A stretch of 64,000 nt of DNA from Siphonodentalium dalli (GCA_032622095.1 CP136066.1:186096716-186160715), one strand, 5' to 3'; shown: positions 47,801-62,619, counted from the stretch's first letter. Made by a program: numbers and translations. The notes: a model not told the origin generated them from the letters alone.

Positions 47801-50800
47801 TAATAAGTTCAACAAACGGTCATGGGTCGCATATGCCGTTTGTTGAACTTATATTCTGAAAATGTTCACCAAATGAATAGGAATCCTTCTGCACTTGTAA
47901 TTCATTAACAACACTCCAGATAAATAATGGACTAATCCATTGTATGCTTATATAATACCAGTTGACCTTATTATCTGAATTTTTTTTGCCAAATAATAGA
48001 AATCCTTCTGCACTTTTATTTCACGAACACCCCTCCAGCTGAATTATAGATCATTCCAATTTACGTTTAAATAACTGATGGGAGAATCCATCTCGTTCAG
48101 ATAATAAGTTCAACAATCGGTCATGGGCCGCATAGGCCGTTTGTTGAACTTATATTCTGAAAATGTTCACAAACGAATAGGAACCCTTCGGCAATTGCAT
48201 TTCATGAACAACCCACTAGATTAATTATATACCATTCCAATTTACGCTTATATAATACGAGTTGAACTTATTATCTGAACATTTTTGCCATATAATAGAA
48301 ATCCTTCTGCACTTGTATTTCATGAACACCCCTCCAGATGAATTATAAACCATTCGAATCTACGCTTAATTAACTGGTTCCAGAACTCATCTCGTTCAGA
48401 TAATAAGTTCACCATTTTTTCTCCAGATGAATAGGAATCCATCCTAACTTATTTATCATGAACAACACTCCATAATTATATAGACCATTCCAATGTACGC
48501 TTATATAATACCAGTGGAACTTATTATCCGAACAATTTTCGCCAATTAAAATGTATATTTCTGCACGTGTATCTCAGGAACACCCCTACATATGAATTAT
48601 AGACCATTCCAATTTACGCATAAATAACTGGTGGGAGAATCCATCTCGACCAGAGAATAAGTTCAACAAATGGTCACGGGCCGCATAGGCCGTTTGTTGA
48701 ACTTATTTTCTGAACATTATTTAACAATAAATAGGAATCCTTCCACACTTATCTTTCATGAACACCATTCCAGATGAATTATAAACCATTCCAATGTACG
48801 CTTATATAATACCATTTGAACTTATTGTCTGAATATCTTTCGCCAATTAATAGGAATTCTTCTGCACTTGTGTTTCACTATCCCCCCTTCCGATTAAATA
48901 TAGTCCTCATTCGTCGTTTGTTGAACTTAATTTCTAAACATTTTCTCCAAACCAATAGGAATCATTCTGCAGCGGTAATTTACGAACAGCCCTCCAGATG
49001 AATTATATACCATTCCAATTTACGCATAAATAACTGGTGGGAGAATCCATCTCGACCAGATAATAAGTTCAACAAACGGTCATGGGCCGCATAGGCCGTT
49101 TATTGGTCTTAATTTTGAACATTTTTCACCAAATGAATAGGAATCCTTCAGCACTTGTATTTCATGAACAACCCTCCAGATGAATCATAGACCATTCCAA
49201 TGTACGCTTATACAATACCAGTTGGACTTATTATCCGAACACATTTTTCGCCAATTAAATGTATCTTTCTGCACTTGTATCTCAGGAACACCCCTACATA
49301 TGAATTATAGACCATTCCAGTTTACGCTTAATTAACGTCTGGTGGGAAAATCCATCTCGTTCGGTGAATAAGTTCAGCAAACGGTCATGGGCCGCATAGG
49401 CCGTTTGTTCAACTTATTTTCTGAATTTTTTTCACAAAATGATTAGGAATCCTACCTCACTTGTATTTCCTGAACAATCCCCAGATGAGTTATAGACCAT
49501 TACAATGTACGCTGATATATCTGGTGGGAGAATGGGCCGCATTTGCCGTTTGTTAAATTATTTTCTGAACATTTTTCACCAAATGAATAGGAATCCTTCA
49601 GCACTTGTATTTCATGAACAACCCTCCAGATGAATTATAGACCATTCCAATGTACGCTTATATAATACCAGTTGAACTTATCATCTGAACATCTTTCACC
49701 AGTTAATAGGAATCCATCCGCACTTGTATTTCATGAACGCCCCTCCAGATGAATTATAGTTCATTCCAATTTTGGCATAAAAAACTGTTGGGAGAATCCA
49801 TCTCAATCAGATAATAAGTTCAACAAAGGGTCATGGGCCGCATAGGCCGTTTGTTGAACTTATTTTCTGAACAATTTTTCACCAAATAAATAGGAATCCA
49901 TCCTCACTTATATTTCATGAACAACCCGCCAGATGAATTATAGACCATTCCAATGTACGCTTACACAAAACCATTTGAACTTATTGTCTGAACATCTTTC
50001 GCCAATTAATCGGAATCCTTCTGCACTTGTATTTCACGAACACACCTGAAGATCAATTATAGTTCATTCAAATTTCCTCATAAATAACTGGTGGCAGAAT
50101 CCATCTCGTTCTGATAATAAGTTCAACAAACGGTCATGGGCCGCATAGGCCGTTTGTTGAACTTATTTTATGAACATTTTCTCCAAATCAATAGAAATCC
50201 TTCTACAGTGGTAATTCACGAACAACCATCCAGATGAATTATATACCATTCCAATGTACGCTTATATAATACCAGTTGAATTTATTATCTGAACACTTTT
50301 CGACAATTAATAGGAATCCTTCGGCACTTGTATTTCATGAACGCCACTCCAGATGAATTACAGACCATTCCAATTTACGCTTTATAAACTGGTGGGAGAA
50401 TCATCTCAATCAGATAATAAGTTCAACAAATGGTCATAGGCCGCATAGGCCGTTTGTTAAACCTATTTTCTGAAAATTAATCACCAAATGAATAGGAATC
50501 CTACCTCACTTGTATTTCACGAACAACCCTCCAGATATATTATAGACCATTCCATTGTACACTTATATAATACTAGTTGAACTTATTATCCGAACATTTT
50601 CCGCCAACTAATGGGATCCTTCTGCACTTGTATTGCACGATCATGCACGATCACCATTCCAGATGAATTACAAACCATTCCAATTTACGCATAAATAACT
50701 GGTGGCAGAATCCATCTCGTTCAGAGAATAAGTTCAACAAACGGTCATGGGCCGCATAGGACGTTTGTTAAACTTATTTTCGGAACATTTTTCATCAAAT

Positions 50801-53800
50801 GAATAGGATCCTTCCTCACTTGTATTAACAATACTCCAGATGTATTATAGACCATTCAAATGTACGCTTATATAATTAATACCAATTGAACTTGTTATCT
50901 GAACATCTTTCGCCAATTGATAGGAATCCTTCTGCACTTTTATATGAATTATACTTCATTTCAATTTACTCACAAATAACTGGTGGCAGAATCCATCCCG
51001 TCTAACGCTAATATGATACTATTTGAACTTATTATCCGAACATTTTCCGCCAATTAATAGTCATCCTTCGGCACTTGTATTTCACGATCACCCATCCAGA
51101 TAAATTATAGACCATTCCAATTTACGCTTAAATTACAGGTGGCAGAATCCATCTCGTCCAGAGAATAAGTTCAACAAACTGTCATGGGCCGCATAGGCCG
51201 TTTGTTGAATTTATTTTCTGAAAATGTTCACCAAATGAATAAGAATCCGTCCTCACTTATATTTCATGAACAACGCTCGAGATGAATTACATACCATTCC
51301 AATGTACGCTTATATAAAACCAGTTAAACTTATTATCTGAACATCTTTCGCTAATTATGAGGAATCCTGCTACACTTGTATTTCACGATCACCACTCCAG
51401 ATGAATTAAAAACCATCCCCATGTACGCTCAAATAACTGATGGGAGAATCCATCTCTTTCAGATAATAAGTTCAACAAACGGTCATGGGCCGCATAGGCC
51501 GTTTCTTGAACTTATTTTGTGAACATTTTCTCCAAACCAATAGGAATCCTTCCAGCAGTAATTCACGAACAACCCTCCAGATGAATTATATACCATTCCA
51601 ATGTACGCTTATTTAAAACCAGTTGAACTTATTATCTGAACACTTCTCGGCAAGTAATAGGAATCCTTCTGCACTTATATTTCGTGAACAATCATCCCTA
51701 TGAATTATAGACCATTCCAATGTACGCTTATTTAAAACCAGTTGAACTTATTACGTAAACATCTTTCACCAGTTAATAGGAATCCATCCGCACTTGTATT
51801 TCCTGAACATCCCTCCAGATGAATTATAGACCATTCCAATTTACGCTTAAATAACGGTGGTGGCAGAATCCATCTCGTCCAGAGAATAAGTTCAACAAAC
51901 CGTCATGGGCCGCATAGGCCGTTTGTTGAACTTATTTTCTGAACATTTTTCACCAAACCAATAGGAATCCACTCTAACTTATATATCATGAACAACGCTC
52001 CAGATGAATTATAGACCATTCCAATGTAGACTAAAATAATACTAGTGAAACTTATTATCCGAAAAATTTTCGCCAATTAAAAGGTATCTCTCTGCACTTG
52101 TATCTCAGGAACACCCCTACATATGAATTACAGACCACTCCAATTTACGCGTAAATAACTGGTGGGAGAATCCATCTCGTTCAGATAATAAGTTCAACAA
52201 ACCGTCATGGGCCGCATAGGCCGTTTCTTGAACTTATTTTGTGAACATTTTCTCCAAACCAATAGGAATCCTTCCAGCAGTAATTCACGAACAACCCTCC
52301 AGATGAATTATATACCATTCCAATGTACGCTTATTTAAAACCAGTTGAACTTATTATCTGAACACTTCTCGGCAAGTAATAGGAATCCTTCTGCACTTGT
52401 ATTTCGTGAAAAATCATCCCTATGAATTATAGACCATTCCAATGTACGCTTATTTAAAACCAGTTGAACTTATTACGTAAACATCTTTCACCAGTTAATA
52501 GGAATCCATCCGCACTTGTATTTCCTGAACATCCCTCCAGATGAATTATAGACCATTCCAATTTACGCTTAAATAACGGTGGTGGCAGAATCCATCTCGT
52601 CCAGAGAATAAGTTCAACAAACCGTCATGGGCCGCATAGGCCGTTTGTTGAACTTATTTTCTGAACATTTTTCACCAAACCAATAGGAATCCACTCTAAC
52701 TTATATATCACGAACAACGCTCCAGATGAATTATAGACCATTCCAATATACACTAAAATAATACTAGTGAAACTTATTATCCGAACATTTTTCGCCAATT
52801 AAAAGGTATCTCTCTGCACTTGTATCTCAGGAACACCCTTACATATGAATTACAGACCACTCCAATTTACGCGTAAATAACTGGTGGGAGAATCCATCTC
52901 GTTCAGATAATAAGTTCAACAAACCGTCATGGGCCGCATAGGCCGTTTGTTGAACTTATTTTCTGAAAATTGTTCACAAAATGAATAAGAATACTTCCTC
53001 ACTTATATTTCCTGAACAATCCCCAGATGAATTATAGACCATTCCAATGTACGCTGATATATCTGGTGGGAGAATGGGCCGCATTTGCCGTTTGTTAAAT
53101 TATTTTCTGAAAATTTTGTCACCAAATGAATAGGAATCCTTCAGCACTTGTATTTCATGAACAACCCTCCAGATGAATTATAGACCATTCCAATGGACGC
53201 TTGTATAATACCAGTTGAAATTATTATTTTAACATTTTTCGCCAATTGAAAGGAATCCTTCTGCACTTGTATTTCATGAACAACCCTCCAAATGAATAAT
53301 TTACCATTCCAATGTACGCTTATATAATACCAGTTGAACCTATTATTTGAAACATTTTCGCCAATTAATATGAATCCTTCTGCGCTTGTATTTCATGAAC
53401 ACCCCTCCAGATGAATGAAAGACTATTCCAATATACGCATAAATAATTGGCAGCAGAATCCACCTCGTTCAGATAATAAGTTCAACAATCTGTCATGGGC
53501 CGCATACGCCGCTTGTTGGACTTATTTTCTGAACATTTTTCACCAAATCAATAGAATCCTTCGGCATTTGTATTTCATGAACAAACTTCCAGATGAATTA
53601 TGGACCATTCCAATTTACGATTATATAATACCAGTTGAACTTATTATCTGAAAATTTTTCGCCAGTTGAAAGGAATCCTTCTGCACTTGTGTTTCCTGAA
53701 CACCCCTCCAGATGAATTATAGACCATTCCAATTTACGCTTAAATAACTGTTGGGAGAATCCATCTCGTTCAGACAATAAGTTCAATCCCGAGTTGAATT

Positions 53801-56800
53801 ATAGACTATTCCAATGTACGCTTAAATGACTGGCGGGATAATCCATCTCGTTCAGACAATAAGTTCAATCCCGAGTTGAATTATAGACTATTCCAATGTA
53901 CGCTTAAATAACTTATGGGAGAATCCATCTCGTTCAGATAATAAGTTCAACAAACCGTCATGGGCCGCACAGGCCGTTTGTTGAACTTATTTTCTGAAAA
54001 ATTTCGCCAAATGAAAAGGAATCCTTCTGCACTTGTATGAACAACCCTTAAGTTGAATTATAGACCATTCCAATGTACGCTTATATAACACCAGTTGAAT
54101 ATATAATCTGAACATTTTCGCCAATTGAATTGAATCCTTCTGCACTTGTATTTCATGAACAACCTTCGAGATGAATTATTTACCATTCCAATGTACGTTT
54201 ATATAATACCAGTTGAACTTATTATCTGAACATTGTTCGCCAATTAATGTGAATCCTTCTGCACTTGTATTTCACGAACACCCCCTCCAGATGAATTATA
54301 GACCATTCCAATGTACGTTGATATATCTGGTTGGACAATGGGCCGCATATGCCGTTTGTTAAATTATTTTCTGAACATTTTTCACCAAATTAATAGGAAT
54401 CCTTCAGCACTTGTATTCATGAACAACCCTCCAGATGACTATAGACCATTCCAATTGACACTTGTGTAATACTAGTTGAACTTATTATTTTCACATTTTT
54501 CGCCAATTGAAAGGAATCCTTCTGCACTGTGTATTTCATGAACAATCCTCCAAATGAATTATTTACCATTCCAATGTACGCTTATATAATACCAGTTGAA
54601 CCAGGTTGAACCTATTATTTGAAACATTTTCGCCAATTAATATGAATCCTTCTGCGCTTGTATTTCACGAACACCCCTCCAGATGAATTATAGACCATTC
54701 CAATTTGCACGTAAATAACTGGTGGGAGAATCCATCTCATTCAGATAGTTAGTTCAACAAACGGTCATGGGCCGCATAGGCCGTTTGTTGAACTTATTTT
54801 CTGAACATTTTTCACCAAAATCAATAGAATACTTCGGCAATTGTATTTCATGAACAACCCTCCAGATGAATTATGGACCATTCCAATTTACGCTTATATA
54901 ATACCAGTTGAACTTGTTATCTGAACATTTTTCGCCAATTGAAAGGAATCATTCTGCAATTGTATTTCCTGGACATCCCTCCAGATGAATTATAGACCAT
55001 TCCAATTTACGCTCATAGGCCGTTTGTTGAACTTATTTTCTGAACATTTCTCACCAAATCAATAGGAATCCTTCGGCAATTGTATTCCCCCCCCTGAACA
55101 ACCCTCCAGATGAATTATAGACCATTCCAATTTACGCTTATATAATACCAGTTGAACTTATTATCTGAACATTTTTCGCCAATGGAAAGGAATCATTCTG
55201 CAATTGTATTTCCTGGACATCCCTCCAGATGAATTATATACCATTCCAATTTACGCTTAAATAACTGGTTGGAAAACAATCTCGTTCAGATAATAAGTTC
55301 AAAAAACCGTCATGGGCCGCATAGGCCGTTTGTTGAAGATATTTTCTGAAATTTTTTCACAAAATGAATAAGAATCCTTCCTCACTTGTATATTTTCTGA
55401 ACAACCCCCAGATGAATTATAGACCATTCCAGTGGACGCTTGTATAATACCAGTTGAACTTATTATTTGAAAAAATTTCGCCAATTGAATGGAATCCTTC
55501 TGCACTTGTATTTCATGAACAACCCTCCAAATGAATTATTTACCATTCCAATGTACGCTTATATAATATCAGTTGAACCAGGTTGAACCTATTATTTGAA
55601 ACATTTTCGCCAATTAATATGAATCCTTCTGCGCTTGTATTTCACGAACACCCCTCCAGATGAATGAAAGACTATTCCAATTTACACATAAATAACTGGT
55701 GGGAGAATCCACCTCGTTCAGATAATAAGTTCAACAAACGGTCATGGGCCGCATAGGCCGTTTGTTTAACTTATTTTCTGAACATGTTTCGCCAATTAAT
55801 AGGAATCCTACTGCACTTGTATTTCATGAGCAAACTTCGAAGTATGGACCATTCCAATTTACGCTCACAGGCCGTTTGTGAACTTATTTTCTGAACATTT
55901 TTCACCAAATCAATAGGAATCCTTCGGCAATTGTATTTCATGAACAACCCTCCAGATGAATTATAGACCATAACAATGTACGCTTAAATAACTGGTGGGA
56001 GAATCCATCTCGTACAGATAATAAGTTCAACAAACGGTCATGGGCCGCATAGGCCGTTTGTTGAACTTATTATCTGAAAATTTTTCGCCAAATGAAAATA
56101 ATCATTCTGTACTTCTATTTCATGAACAACCTTTAAGTTGAGTTAGAGACAATTCCAATGTATGCTTATATACTACCAGTTGAACTTATAATCTGCAAAT
56201 TTATTTGCCAATTTAAAGGAATCCTTCTGCATTTGCATTTAACGAACAACCCTCCAGATGAATTATTTATCATTCCAATGTACGCTATATAATACCAGTT
56301 GAACTTATTATTTGAACATTTTTCGCCAATTGAAAGGAATCCTTCTGCACTGTGTATTTCATGAACAACCCTCTAAATGAATTATTTACCATTCCAATGT
56401 ACGCTTATATAATACCAGTTGAACCAGGTTGAACCTATTATTTGAAACATTTTCGCCAATTAATATGAATCCTTCTGCGCTTGTATTTCACGAACACCCC
56501 TCCAGATGAATTATAGACCATTGCAATTTGCACGTAAATAACTGGTGGTAGAATCCATCGCGTTCAGAGAATAAGTTCATCAAGCGGTCATGGGCAGCAT
56601 AGGCCGTTTGTTGAACTTATTATCTGAACATTTTTCGCCAATTGAAAGGAATCATTCTGCAATTGTATTTCCTGGACATCCCTCCAGATGAATTATAGAC
56701 CATTCCAACTTACGCTCATAGGCCGTTTGTTGAACTTATTTTCTGAACATTTCTCACCAAATCAATAGGAATCCTTCGGCAATTGTATTTCATGAACAAC

Positions 56801-57829
56801 CCTCCAGATGAATTATAGACCATTCCAATTTACGCTTATATAATACCAGTTGAACTTATTATCTGAACATTTTTCGCCAATGGAAAGGAATCATTCTGCA
56901 ATTGTATTTCCTGGACATCCATCCAGATGAATTATATACCATTCCAATTTACGCTTAAATAACTGGTAGGAAAATCCACCTCGTTCAGATAATAAGTTCA
57001 ACAAACGGTCATGGGCCGCATAGGCCGTTTCTTGAACATATGTTCTGAAAATTTTTCACAGAATGAATAAGAATCCTTCCTCACTTGTAGTTTCTGAACA
57101 ACCCCCAGATGAATTATAGACCATTCCAATGGACGCTTGTAAAATACCAGTTGAACTTATTATTTTAACATTTTTCGCCAATTGAATGGAATCCTTCTGC
57201 ACTTGTATTTCATGAACAACGCTCCAGATGAATTATAGACCATTCCAATGGACGCTTGTATAATACCAGTTGAACTTATTATCTGAACATTTTTCGCCAA
57301 TTGAAAGGAATCATTTTGCACTTGTATTTCCTGAACATCCATCCAGATGAATTATAGACCATTCCAATTTACGCGTAAATAACTGGTGGGAAAATCCACC
57401 TCGTTCAGATAATAAGTTCAACAAACGGTCATGGGCCGCTTAGGCCGTTTGTTAAACCTATTTTCTGAACATTTTACACCAAATGAATAGGAATCCTTCG
57501 GCACTTGTATTTCATGAACAACCCTCCAGATGAATTATAGACCATCCCAACGGACGCTTGTATAATACCAGTTGAACTTATTATTTTAACATTTTACGCC
57601 AATTGAAAGGAATCCTTCTGCACTTGTATTTCATGAACAACCCTCCAAATTAATTAATTTACCATTCCAATATACGCTTATATCGCTTCCATCGCAATCA
57701 GATAATAAGTTCAACAAACCGTCATGGGCCGCATAGGCCGTTTGTTGAACTTATTTTCTGAACATTTTTCACAAAATCAATAGGAATCCATCCTAACTTA
57801 TATATCATGAACAACACTCCAGATGAATT

Positions 57830-58200
57830 ATTTACCATTCCAATGTACGCTAAATATAATGCTAGTGGAACTTATTATCCGAACATTGTTCGCCAATTAA
57901 AAGGTATCTTTCCGCACTTGTATCTCAGGAACACCATTACAGATGAATTATAGACCATTCCAATGTACGCTAAATATAATGCTAGTGGAACTTATTATCC
58001 GAACATTGTTCGCCAATCAAAAGGTATCTTTCCGCACTTGTATCTCAGGAACACCATTACAGATGAATTATAGACCATTCCAATGTACGCTAAATATAAT
58101 GCTAGTGGAACTTATTATCCGAACATTGTTCGCCAATCAAAAGGTATCTTTCCGCACTTGTATCTCAGGAACACCATTACAGATGAATTATAGACCATTC
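57830..58200. repeat. Three successive short satellite monomers at exactly 120 bp
   Basis: CAATGTACGCTAAATATAAT recurs at 120-bp spacing (about 57840, 57960, 58080) with almost no divergence. The 91-residue frame at 57943-58218 exists only because 120 is divisible by three. Confidence 0.9.
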
Positions 58201-61200
58201 CAGTTTACGCTTAAATAACTGGTGGGAGAATCCATCTCGTTCAGATAATAAGTTCAACAAATGGTCATGGGCCGCATAGGCCGTTTGTTGAACTTATTTT
58301 CTGAACATTTTTCACCAAATCAATAGAATACTTCGGCAATTGTATTTCATGAACAACCCTCCAGATGAATTATGGACCATTCCAATTTACGCTTATATAA
58401 TACAAGTTGAACTTATTATCTGAACATTTTTCGCCAATTGAAACGAATCATTCTGCAATTGTATTTCCTGGACATCCATCCAGATGGATTATATACCATT
58501 CCAATTTACGCTTAAATAACTAGTAGGAAAATCCACCTCGTTCAGATAATAAGTTCAACAAACGGTCATGGGCCGCATAGGCCGTTTGTTGAACATATTT
58601 TCTGAAAAAATTTCACAGAATGAATAAGAATCCTTCCTCACTTGTAGTTTCTGAACAACCCCCAGATGAATTATAGACCATTCCAATGGACGCTTGTAAA
58701 ATACCAGTTGAACTTATTATTTTAACATTTTTCGCCAATTGAATGGAATCCTTCTGCACTTGTATTTCATGAACAACCCTCCAGATGAATTATAGACCAT
58801 TCCAATGGATGCTTGTATAATACCAGTTGAACTTATTATCTGAACATTTTTCGCCAATTGAAAGGAATCATTTTGCACTTGTATTTCCTGAACATCCATC
58901 CAGATGAATTATAGACCATTCCAATTTACGCGTAAATAACTGGTGGGAAAATCCACCTCGTTCAGATAATAAGTTCAAAAATCGGTCATGGGCCGCATAG
59001 GCCGTTTGTTAAACCTACTTTCTGAACATTTTACACCAAATGAATAGGAATCCTTCGGCACTTGTATTTCATGAACAACCCTCCAGATGAATTATAGACC
59101 ATCCCAATGGACGCTTGTATAATACCAGTTGAACTTATTATTTTAACATTTTACGCCAATTGAAAGGAATCCTTCTGCACTTGTATTTCATGAACAACCC
59201 TCCAAATGAATTTATTTACCATTCCAATATACGCTTATATCGCTTCCATCGCAATCAGATAATAAGTTCAACAAACCGTCATGGGCCGCATAGGCCGTTT
59301 GTTGAACTTATTTTCTGAACATTTTTCACAAAATCAATAGGAATCCACCCTAACTTATATATCATGAACAACACTCCAGATGAATTATTTACCATTCCAA
59401 TGTACGCTAAATATAATGCTAGTGGAACTTATTATCCGAACATTGTTCGCCAATTAAAAGGTATCTTTCCGCACTTGTATCTCAGGAACACCATTACAGA
59501 TGAATTATAGACCATTCCAATGTACGCTAAATATAATGCTAGTGGAACTTATTATCCGAACATTGTTCGCCAATCAAAAGGTATCTTTCCGCACTTGTAT
59601 CTCAGGAACACCATTACAGATGAATTATAGACCATTCCAGTTTACGCTTAAATAACTGGTGGGAGAATCCATCTCGTTCAGATAATAAGTTCAACAAATG
59701 GTCATGGGCCGCATAGGCCGTTTGTTGAACTTATTTTCTGAACAATTTTCACAAAATGAATAAGAATCCTTACTAGCTATAGCTCGCTTGTATTTCATGA
59801 ACAATCCCCAGATGAATTATAGACCATTCCAATGTACGCTGATATAACTGGTGGGAGAATCCATCTCGATCAGATAATAAGTTCAACAAACGGTCATGGG
59901 CCGCATAGGCCGTTTGCTGAACTTATTTTCTGAACATGTTTCGTCAAATGAAAAGGAATCCTTCTGCACTTGTATCTCATAAACATTTTCACCAAATGAA
60001 TAGGAATCCTTCGGCACTTGTAATTCATGAACAACCCTTAAGTTGAATTATAGACCGTTCCAATTTACGCTTATATAATACCAGTTGAACTTATTATTTG
60101 AACATTTTTCGCAAATTAGTATGAATCGATCTTCTGCACTAATATTTCACAAACAACCCTCCAGATGAATTATAGACAATTCCAGTTTACGCTTAAATAA
60201 CTGGTGGGAGAATCCATCTCGTACAGATAATAAGTTAAACAAACGGTCATGGGCCGCATAGGCCGTTTGTTGAACGTTTTTTACTGAACATTTTTCACCA
60301 AATTCAATAGGAATCATTCGGCATTTGTATTTCACGAACAACTCTCCAGATGAATTATAAACCATTCCAATGTACACTTTTTAGCCTTATATAATACCAG
60401 ATGAACTTATTATCTGAACATTTCGCACCAAATGAAAAGGAATCCTTCTGCACTTCTGTATTTCATGAACGCCCCTCCAGATTAATCATATATAGACCAT
60501 TCCAATTTGCGCTTAAATAAGTGGTGGGAGAATCCATCTCGTTCAGATAATAAGTTCAACAAACCGTCATGGGCCGCATAGGCCGTTTGTTGAACTTATT
60601 TTCTGAACATTTTTCACAAAATCAATAGGAATCCACCCTAACTTATATATCATGAACAACACTCCAGATGAATTATTTACCATTCCAATGTACGCTAAAT
60701 ATAATGCTAGTGGAACTTATTATCCGAACATTGTTCGCCAATTAAAAGGTATCTTTCCGCACTTGTATCTCAGGAACACCATTACAGATGAATTATAGAC
60801 CATTCCAATGTACGCTAAATATAATGCTAGTGGAACTTATTATCCGAACATTGTTCGCCAATCAAAAGGTATCTTTCCGCACTTGTATCTCAGGAACACC
60901 ATTACAGATGAATTATAGACCATTCCAGTTTACGCTTAAATAACTGGTGGGAGAATCCATCTCGTTCAGATAATAAGTTCAACAAATGGTCATGGGCCGC
61001 ATAGGCCGTTTGTTGAACTTATTTTCTGAACAATTTTCACAAAATGAATAAGAATCCTTCCTAGCTATAGCTCGCTTGTATTTCATGAACAATCCCCAGA
61101 TGAATTATAGACCATTCCAATGTACGCTGATATAACTGGTGGGAGAATCCATCTCGATCAGATAATAAGTTCAACAAACGGTCATGGGCCGCATAGGCCG

Positions 61201-62619
61201 TTTGCTGAACTTATTTTCTGAACATGTTTCGTCAAATGAAAAGGAATCCTTCTGCACTTGTATCTCATAAACATTTTCACCAAATGAATAGGAATCCTTC
61301 GGCACTTGTAATTCATGAACAACCCTTAAGTTGAATTATAGACCGTTCCAATTTACGCTTATATAATACCAGTTGAACTTATTATTTGAACATTTTTCGC
61401 AAATTAGTATGAATCGATCTTCTGCACTAATATTTCACAAACAACCCTCCAGATGAATTATAGACCATTCCAGTTTACGCTTAAATAACTGGTGGGAGAA
61501 TCCATCTCGTACAGATAATAAGTTAAACAAACGGTCATGGGCCGCATAGGCCGTTTGTTGAACGTATTTTCTGAACATTTTTCACCAAATTCAATAGGAA
61601 TCATTCGGCATTTGTATTTCACGAACAACTCTCCAGATGAATTATAAACCATTCCAATGTACACTTTTTAGCCTTATATAATACCAGATGAACTTATTAT
61701 CTGAACATTTCGCACCAAATGAAAAGGAATCCTTCTGCACTTCTGTATTTCATGAACGCCCCTCCAGATTAATCATATATAGACCATTCCAATTTGCGCT
61801 TAAATAACTGGTGAGAGAATCCATCTCGTTCAGATAATAAGTTCAACAAACGGTCATGGGCCGCATGGGCCGTTTGTTGAACTTATTATCCGAACATGTT
61901 TCGCCAATTAATAGGAATCCGTCTGAACTTCTGGGAGAATCCATCTCGATCAGAAAATAAGTTGAACAAACTGAAGATGCCTCTTCGATTTTGAACACAA
62001 TGTCTTTTTTATTTCATTCATCCATCTGCCATAATTCCATCCACCCGTATATTTTGTGTAAATAAATCTCAAACAACTGTGTCCTATATGAGTATTAAAA
62101 TAATACAATCCCAAAACCACTATACATCCTTGTGGAGTAAAGAAGGTCCAAATATGTCTGAAGAGTTTCTCTTGAAGTTTATGTATTAGCATTTGACGGA
62201 AACATTGTTTATCCACTAGTTAAATTTATATGCGCAAGAGAAGCGCCAAATGGTTGAATTATATATCTCAACAAAGTTTGTGGTGTGAGTTATTCGGCGT
62301 ATAACTTCGTAAACACGAACATGTCCATGGCAATAGTTTCTCACTAACAGTTTAGTTCAAGGGGACATTGTCGCATCAATTGCCATATTTATGTTTTGTA
62401 AGCCCCACTGTTGTGTTTAATATGCCTTTAAGCGAACGCCACATTGATTCATACATTCGGGAGATATCTGAAATATGATTATGAAATCATGAATCCACCA
62501 TTCGTCGGATTTTCAATTTCATTGCAATAAATATCTGTCAAATCCTCTATTCATCCGCAAATGTTTCCATCCACATAATTTAAAAATTGTGGAAATAATT
62601 ATAAATATCAATCAAGCGT

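Larger units (their letters stand above)
39793..61975. repeat. Satellite array, block 2, about 22 kb
   Basis: A mixture of two monomer forms. The short form (about 120 bp) contains TTGAACTTATTATCTGAACA, CGCCAATTAATAGGAATCC, CACTTGTATTTCATGAAC, CCTCCAGATGAATTATAGAC, CATTCCAATGTACGC and ends ATAATACCAG. The long form has in place of that end ACTGGTGGGAGAATCCATCT and the palindromic cassette. Forms often alternate, giving composites of about 300 bp. Insertions interrupt it at 40010-40338 and 44197-44812. Single-base changes, C-tract expansions and small deletions are spread throughout. All frames here are repeat-derived. Confidence 0.95.

Noticed and set aside
57943-58218. 91-residue repetitive frame
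   Set aside because: Three 120-bp satellite monomers in a row; the frame is a by-product of the period.
36587-61975. CRISPR array or hammerhead-ribozyme satellite
   Set aside because: Repeats are long, imperfect and have no unique spacers, in an animal genome. I looked for CTGATGA with a matching GAAAC core on both strands of the monomer and found only CAGATGAA, with no catalytic arrangement.
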